Part shown: positions 60,900-64,000 of the stretch, piece after piece
How positions within the stretch are numbered: the first letter of the stretch is position 1
Layout: the number at the start of each line of letters is the position of its first letter
Origin: Candidatus Schekmanbacteria bacterium
Lineage (GTDB): Bacteria > CSSED10-310 > JACPHN01
Length of the DNA stretch: 64,000 nt
Direction: 5' to 3'
Assembly (NCBI GenBank): GCA_016188575.1
Contig: JACPHN010000019.1
Coordinates: 1 to 64,000, forward strand
Notes under the pieces: generated by a model
What the model saw: the letters and a program-made list of their open reading frames with translations, nothing else
The model's database searches: none
What the model was told of the DNA's origin: nothing
Program-made: the position numbers and the translations under genes

Positions 60900-60986
60900 G
60901 GTGCCCTCGCTTATCGTTTTTCCATCATCGCAGCATACCGTGCGCCACACCAGCCATGCAATCGCGCCTCCCGGGCCTCTTTTTGC

Positions 60987-61529
60987 TCACCGCACCGGCT
61001 TGGGCGTCGCAGGCGCCGCTGTCGGTGTCGGCGCCGCGGTGGCGGTCTTGTCCCTATTGGGCGCTCCGGCGGCGCCGCTTACGCCGGGCGCCGGCGGCTT
61101 GTTTGGCACCGGGACGCCCCCGGACATGACCTCCTTGGGCTTGTCCTTGATTAGACCGCGAATCGCCCCGGTCTTGTGAGCAATCTCGGCATCGAGATGC
61201 TCGGCCCGATCGACGTGCGCCTGCCCGTCTTGCTCATTGCCCGCGAGTATCAGCATATTGCCAAGAAAGTACTCCACCTGGGCATTGTCCGGGAACTCCT
61301 CCAGCAGCCGCGTGAGGTCCGCTATCGCGTCGTCTTGCTTGCCGATGTTCCACGCGTTGCGGGCTTTCACGACGCGCGCCTCTAGCGGCTGTAGCGGCGG
61401 GGACGCGTCCGCGGGTGCGTTTCCAGGCCCGACTTTCGACTCGTCCTGCGACCAACACCCCGCCCCGAGCGCGCTCGCGCACAGCAGGACCCCGGTAGCC
61501 ATGACCACCCTTATCTGCGACCGCTCCAT
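60987..61529 (-). CDS. Small TPR lipoprotein
   Basis: This 180-residue protein has a lipoprotein signal (VVMATGVLLCASALGAGC), a short TPR-like region (ARNAWNIGKQDDAIADLTRL, VEYFLGNMLILAGNEQDG), and a low-complexity Pro/Ala/Thr tail that ends PTAAPATPKPVR. GGAAGGAGTCG lies before the ATG at 61529, which overlaps the end of the FG-GAP gene by 19 bases. It probably sits in the outer or inner membrane as part of an assembly complex. Confidence 0.75.
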   Translation of the reverse strand: MERSQIRVVMATGVLLCASALGAGCWSQDESKVGPGNAPADASPPLQPLEARVVKARNAWNIGKQDDAIADLTRLLEEFPDNAQVEYFLGNMLILAGNEQDGQAHVDRAEHLDAEIAHKTGAIRGLIKDKPKEVMSGGVPVPNKPPAPGVSGAAGAPNRDKTATAAPTPTAAPATPKPVR

Positions 61530-63175
61530 TTTCGACTCCTTCCCGCAATGCCGAGCATCACTCCGGCGCTGAGCAACAGGATGACACCCCCAGACGGCCT
61601 CGGCAAGGACGGCACGAGTGGTGCGACTACCGTTGCCCGATTCCATGCATCCCCCCGGTGCGCTCGCCAGGAACCCTGTCCTGTCCCGTCCGCTCCGGGG
61701 AAATCCCAGCAATGTAAGCGCGTCTCCTCGGTGAACCCGATATTGTTCACTGTCGTCATCAACAACTCCACATCCCCGTCCGCATCGATATCCCCTACCG
61801 CCGGCCCGTACAGCACCCCAGTTATTCCCCTGCCGGGAAGCAACCGCTGCGGGAACCCGGCGTAGAGCGTCCCGTCGGAGTGGAATACAGCCGCGGAGGT
61901 ATTGTACGTCCCGACGGCAATCTCCGCTCTGCCATCGCCATCCAGGTCGGCAACGACCGGCGGAGCAAAAACACCGCCATCCGCCATGAACGGTGCCCCC
62001 GGGTACGCGGACCCGTCGCGCCGCCAGACGGCGACGCCGCCGCTGCCTGAGTCCGAGGGATTGAACATGCCGGCAAGAATCTCAAGAGTAGCGTCTCCAT
62101 CAAGATCCGCAACTATCGGAAAATACCAGACGGGGAGCGGGATGAACACGGGAAATCCCGGCGCCACCGTGCCGTCGCCCGTCAGGACCCAGACCTGGCC
62201 ATCCTGAATAAACACCACTTCCGGCTGACCATCGCCATCCAGGTCGCCGGCGACCGGAGCGCTCGGCATCTCCGCCCCGTACGACACGGGCCATCCTGCC
62301 GCCGTCGATCCGTCAAGTCGTATCGCCTCGACCCCGACGCCATCCATCGCCACAATGATCTCCGGCGCGCCGTCCCGATCGATGTCGGCGATGGCCGCGT
62401 CGCTATAGTAAAAGAGCCCTGTCCGGGTCACCGTGCGCGGCCACCCCGGCACGAGCACACCCGCGGCGTCCAGAAGGTGCAGGTAGGCTGTCTTGGTCGC
62501 GTCCGGGGACAGCATGCTGCTAAGCCTCGACAGAAGAACCGCAATGCGGCTGCCGAGCCACATACCGGGAAGCGGGACAATCACCGCGGTCGTCCCCAGC
62601 CCGGCCGTCACCTCAATGGTCTCCGCGGGCGGCCAGCCCGGCACGGCGCTGCCGTCGCCGTGGAAGGCAGACGGGCGGCAATAGGTTTCCGGGTTGCCGG
62701 ACGCGCACGAAACGACGATCTCTTCCCCGGGAAACCGCGGGTCCAAGTCAACAGCCGCTACCGGCTCGAGCAGCGCGTTCATCGGATCTCCCGGGCTCGC
62801 TTCGGTAAGCGGCCAGCCCGGCATCTCGTTCCCCAGATGGTCGAAGGCGTGCACGTAGTGTACCGATGACACCTCCTCGTCCCAACTCCGCAGCACCACC
62901 TGCCGGCGATCTCCATCGACGATACGCGCAATCTGCGGTGCCCCCCCCGAGCCCGGAAGAATTACTGGAAACCCCTTGCAGATGGGAGGTGCGGTTTCCC
63001 GCGCCGACGCGATTTCGGTCGCGAGCATAATCGCGAGGATTGCGCCGGCAAGGCGTGCAGCGCGCTGCCGAGAGCGTTGCGGTACCTTGGCGCGACTATG
63101 CTTTCGGCGGGCCGGCTTTTCGGCGGCGGCGCCGCGCTCCCAACGAAAACAGACTATTCTTGCCGACGATGACAT
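61511..63175 (-). CDS. Secreted FG-GAP/VCBS-repeat protein with C-terminal sorting-like tail
   Basis: This 554-residue exported protein has a long basic N-region and the core RLAGAILAIMLATEIASA. A beta-propeller of FG-GAP-like repeats follows with Ca-binding loops (ADIDRDGAPEIIV, GDLDGDGQPEVVF, ADLDGDGRAEIAVG, GDIDADGDVELLM). The end VPSLPRPSGGVILLLSAG, then VMLGIAGRSRKWSGRR, has the form of a C-terminal sorting signal: short Pro motif, hydrophobic helix, basic tail. The ATG at 63175 makes an 80-base overlap with the upstream membrane gene; the true start is uncertain. Confidence 0.8.
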   Translation of the reverse strand: MSSSARIVCFRWERGAAAEKPARRKHSRAKVPQRSRQRAARLAGAILAIMLATEIASARETAPPICKGFPVILPGSGGAPQIARIVDGDRRQVVLRSWDEEVSSVHYVHAFDHLGNEMPGWPLTEASPGDPMNALLEPVAAVDLDPRFPGEEIVVSCASGNPETYCRPSAFHGDGSAVPGWPPAETIEVTAGLGTTAVIVPLPGMWLGSRIAVLLSRLSSMLSPDATKTAYLHLLDAAGVLVPGWPRTVTRTGLFYYSDAAIADIDRDGAPEIIVAMDGVGVEAIRLDGSTAAGWPVSYGAEMPSAPVAGDLDGDGQPEVVFIQDGQVWVLTGDGTVAPGFPVFIPLPVWYFPIVADLDGDATLEILAGMFNPSDSGSGGVAVWRRDGSAYPGAPFMADGGVFAPPVVADLDGDGRAEIAVGTYNTSAAVFHSDGTLYAGFPQRLLPGRGITGVLYGPAVGDIDADGDVELLMTTVNNIGFTEETRLHCWDFPGADGTGQGSWRAHRGDAWNRATVVAPLVPSLPRPSGGVILLLSAGVMLGIAGRSRKWSGRR

Positions 63176-63710
63176 CCGGATAGGCGACTCCCCAAATGAC
63201 GAAGGGCACCAGCAGCGCTCCAGCAACCTCCCAGAACCCATGGATATAGTGTAGCGCGTAGTAGCTCGCGATTTGCGCGAGCTTCCAGAGGCCGCTGCCG
63301 CTCACGACGATGGATGCGTGGGTGGCGCTGTAGAACCCCGCGGTCATGTGAACGCAGTGCGTGAAGAAGACGGCCAGCAACGCGATTCCGAGATTCGCCA
63401 GGCGGCGGTGCAACGGTACTCCCGGAATCGCGAGCATCAATCCGACCAGCGGCACGATGTTGAAGCTCAGGGTCATGCCGTCGAGCGTGCCGACGTACCG
63501 TTCGCGCAGCACGTTGTCCACCTCGAGAAAGATGAGCTGGTGACCTTCGGCGCGGGTGATGACGTTTTGATACCCCGTCACGTGCAGGATGGTGTTGGCG
63601 ACCTGAGAAAAGAAGGTGATGTAGTGGGACACCAAGAACACAGACCAGCATGCGCCCATCGCGAACGAAATGGTCGTGCTGATGACAAGGAATTTCAGCA
63701 ATCGTCGCAC
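63096..63710 (-). CDS. Small polytopic membrane protein
   Basis: This 204-residue protein has about five predicted membrane helices: LLKFLVISTTISFAMGACWS, a hydrophobic segment after VGTLDGMTLSFNIVPLVGLM, NLGIALLAVFFTHCVHMTAG, then GLWKLAQIASYYALHYIHG and EVAGALLVPFVIWGVAY. The loop EGHQLIFLEVDNVLRERYVG is polar. The end is strongly basic. GGGAGAG precedes the GTG at 63710. It overlaps the FG-GAP gene downstream and follows the TPR gene by 4 bases. No family is recognised; a link to export or sorting of the neighbour is possible but only inferred. Confidence 0.68.
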   Translation of the reverse strand: MRRLLKFLVISTTISFAMGACWSVFLVSHYITFFSQVANTILHVTGYQNVITRAEGHQLIFLEVDNVLRERYVGTLDGMTLSFNIVPLVGLMLAIPGVPLHRRLANLGIALLAVFFTHCVHMTAGFYSATHASIVVSGSGLWKLAQIASYYALHYIHGFWEVAGALLVPFVIWGVAYPDVIVGKNSLFSLGARRRRRKAGPPKA

Positions 63711-63714
63711 CGAA

Positions 63715-64000
63715 TCACTCTCCCATTTTTTCGCGGATCTTGGAAAGGTAGTCCCGAGCAATCGCGCTTTCGGGGTTGGCGAGCAGAACCTGCTCGAAGT
63801 GCGCTCTGGCCCTGACGAAATCGCCCGTTTGAAAGGCAACGACGCCGAGATTGCCGATGGTATTCACGTGCAACGGGTCCCGCTCGTGAGCGCGCTGCAA
63901 GAAATAGCCCGCTTGCCGAAACCTCCCCGCCTGAAGGTGTAGATTGCCGAAGTAGAAGTTCGCCGTGACGTCCTGCGGGTCGAGGGCAAGAGCCTTGCGA
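63715..64000 (-). CDS. TPR-repeat protein, C-terminal part
   Basis: The open frame continues past the window edge. The visible 95 residues hold TPR units (DVTANFYFGNLHLQAGRFRQ, TIGNLGVVAFQTGDFVRARA, FEQVLLANPESAIARDYLSK) and end in IREKMGE. It lies 4 bases upstream of the membrane protein gene, so these genes are probably one operon with the FG-GAP and TPR lipoprotein genes. Confidence 0.8.
   Translation of the reverse strand, partial: RKALALDPQDVTANFYFGNLHLQAGRFRQAGYFLQRAHERDPLHVNTIGNLGVVAFQTGDFVRARAHFEQVLLANPESAIARDYLSKIREKMGE

Noticed and set aside
63096-63710. Naming the membrane protein an exosortase
   Set aside because: The C...R...H arrangement of exosortases could not be matched with confidence; only the location suggests such a role.

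Overview
The window is GC-rich DNA with dense, mostly overlapping genes. It encodes a Kdo/lipid A pathway segment, lipoproteins and secreted Thr/Pro-repeat and FG-GAP proteins, so it comes from a diderm (Gram-negative) bacterium. The mix of B12-type radical SAM enzymes, a very large acyl-CoA dehydratase activase, a solitary TRAP subunit, multi-domain signalling proteins and many TPR proteins is most like uncultured Deltaproteobacteria-like or Binatota-type lineages. That placement is inference from gene content, not a measured phylogeny. No rRNA, tRNA, CRISPR array or intact transposon was seen.

Layout. 1-751: a broken gene for a secreted protein, cut by the window edge. 1355-14447 (+): housekeeping genes (cysS, pgk, a GAF/ATPase/receiver/GGDEF protein, rpiA, moaB-like, a glutamine amidotransferase, pyrG) leading into an LPS operon kdsD-kdsC-lpxL-lapB. 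14505-26227 (-): an ATP-grasp enzyme, mgtE, then metF-SRPBCC-acyl-CoA dehydrogenase-radical SAM-M42 peptidase, a sensor-like ATPase, a PhzF protein and a DUF4189 protein. 26418-32273: a radical SAM protein with unusual cysteine spacing, an NtrY-like kinase and two unknown proteins. 32274-34610: a decay zone with a recombinase remnant, TPR and fibronectin remnants and three copies of a dispersed repeat around one DUF3347 gene.

34611-49193 (+) is the most unusual stretch. A regulator with two MerR-like DNA-binding domains fused to a TPR-like tail overlaps an Asp-nucleophile hydrolase gene, followed by a B12-binding radical SAM enzyme. Next come a ChlI-like AAA+ ATPase, a VWA protein and a 1434-residue activase/dehydratase-like fusion, all overlapping by 4 nt, and then a Ser/Thr kinase-ATPase-TPR protein. 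51579-54791 (+) is a second compact cassette: a GmhA-like SIS protein, a deoxyhypusine-synthase-like protein, a cysteine desulfurase, and a PTPS/QueD-like protein without the usual catalytic cysteine. The rest (54809-64000) encodes envelope proteins: TPR proteins, lipoproteins, an orphan DctQ, and a secreted FG-GAP protein with a sorting-like tail beside a small polytopic membrane protein.

Across the window, a repeat of about 117 bp occurs in six gaps. Three genes without Shine-Dalgarno sequences have a -10 hexamer exactly 7 nt before a start codon, which suggests leaderless transcripts.
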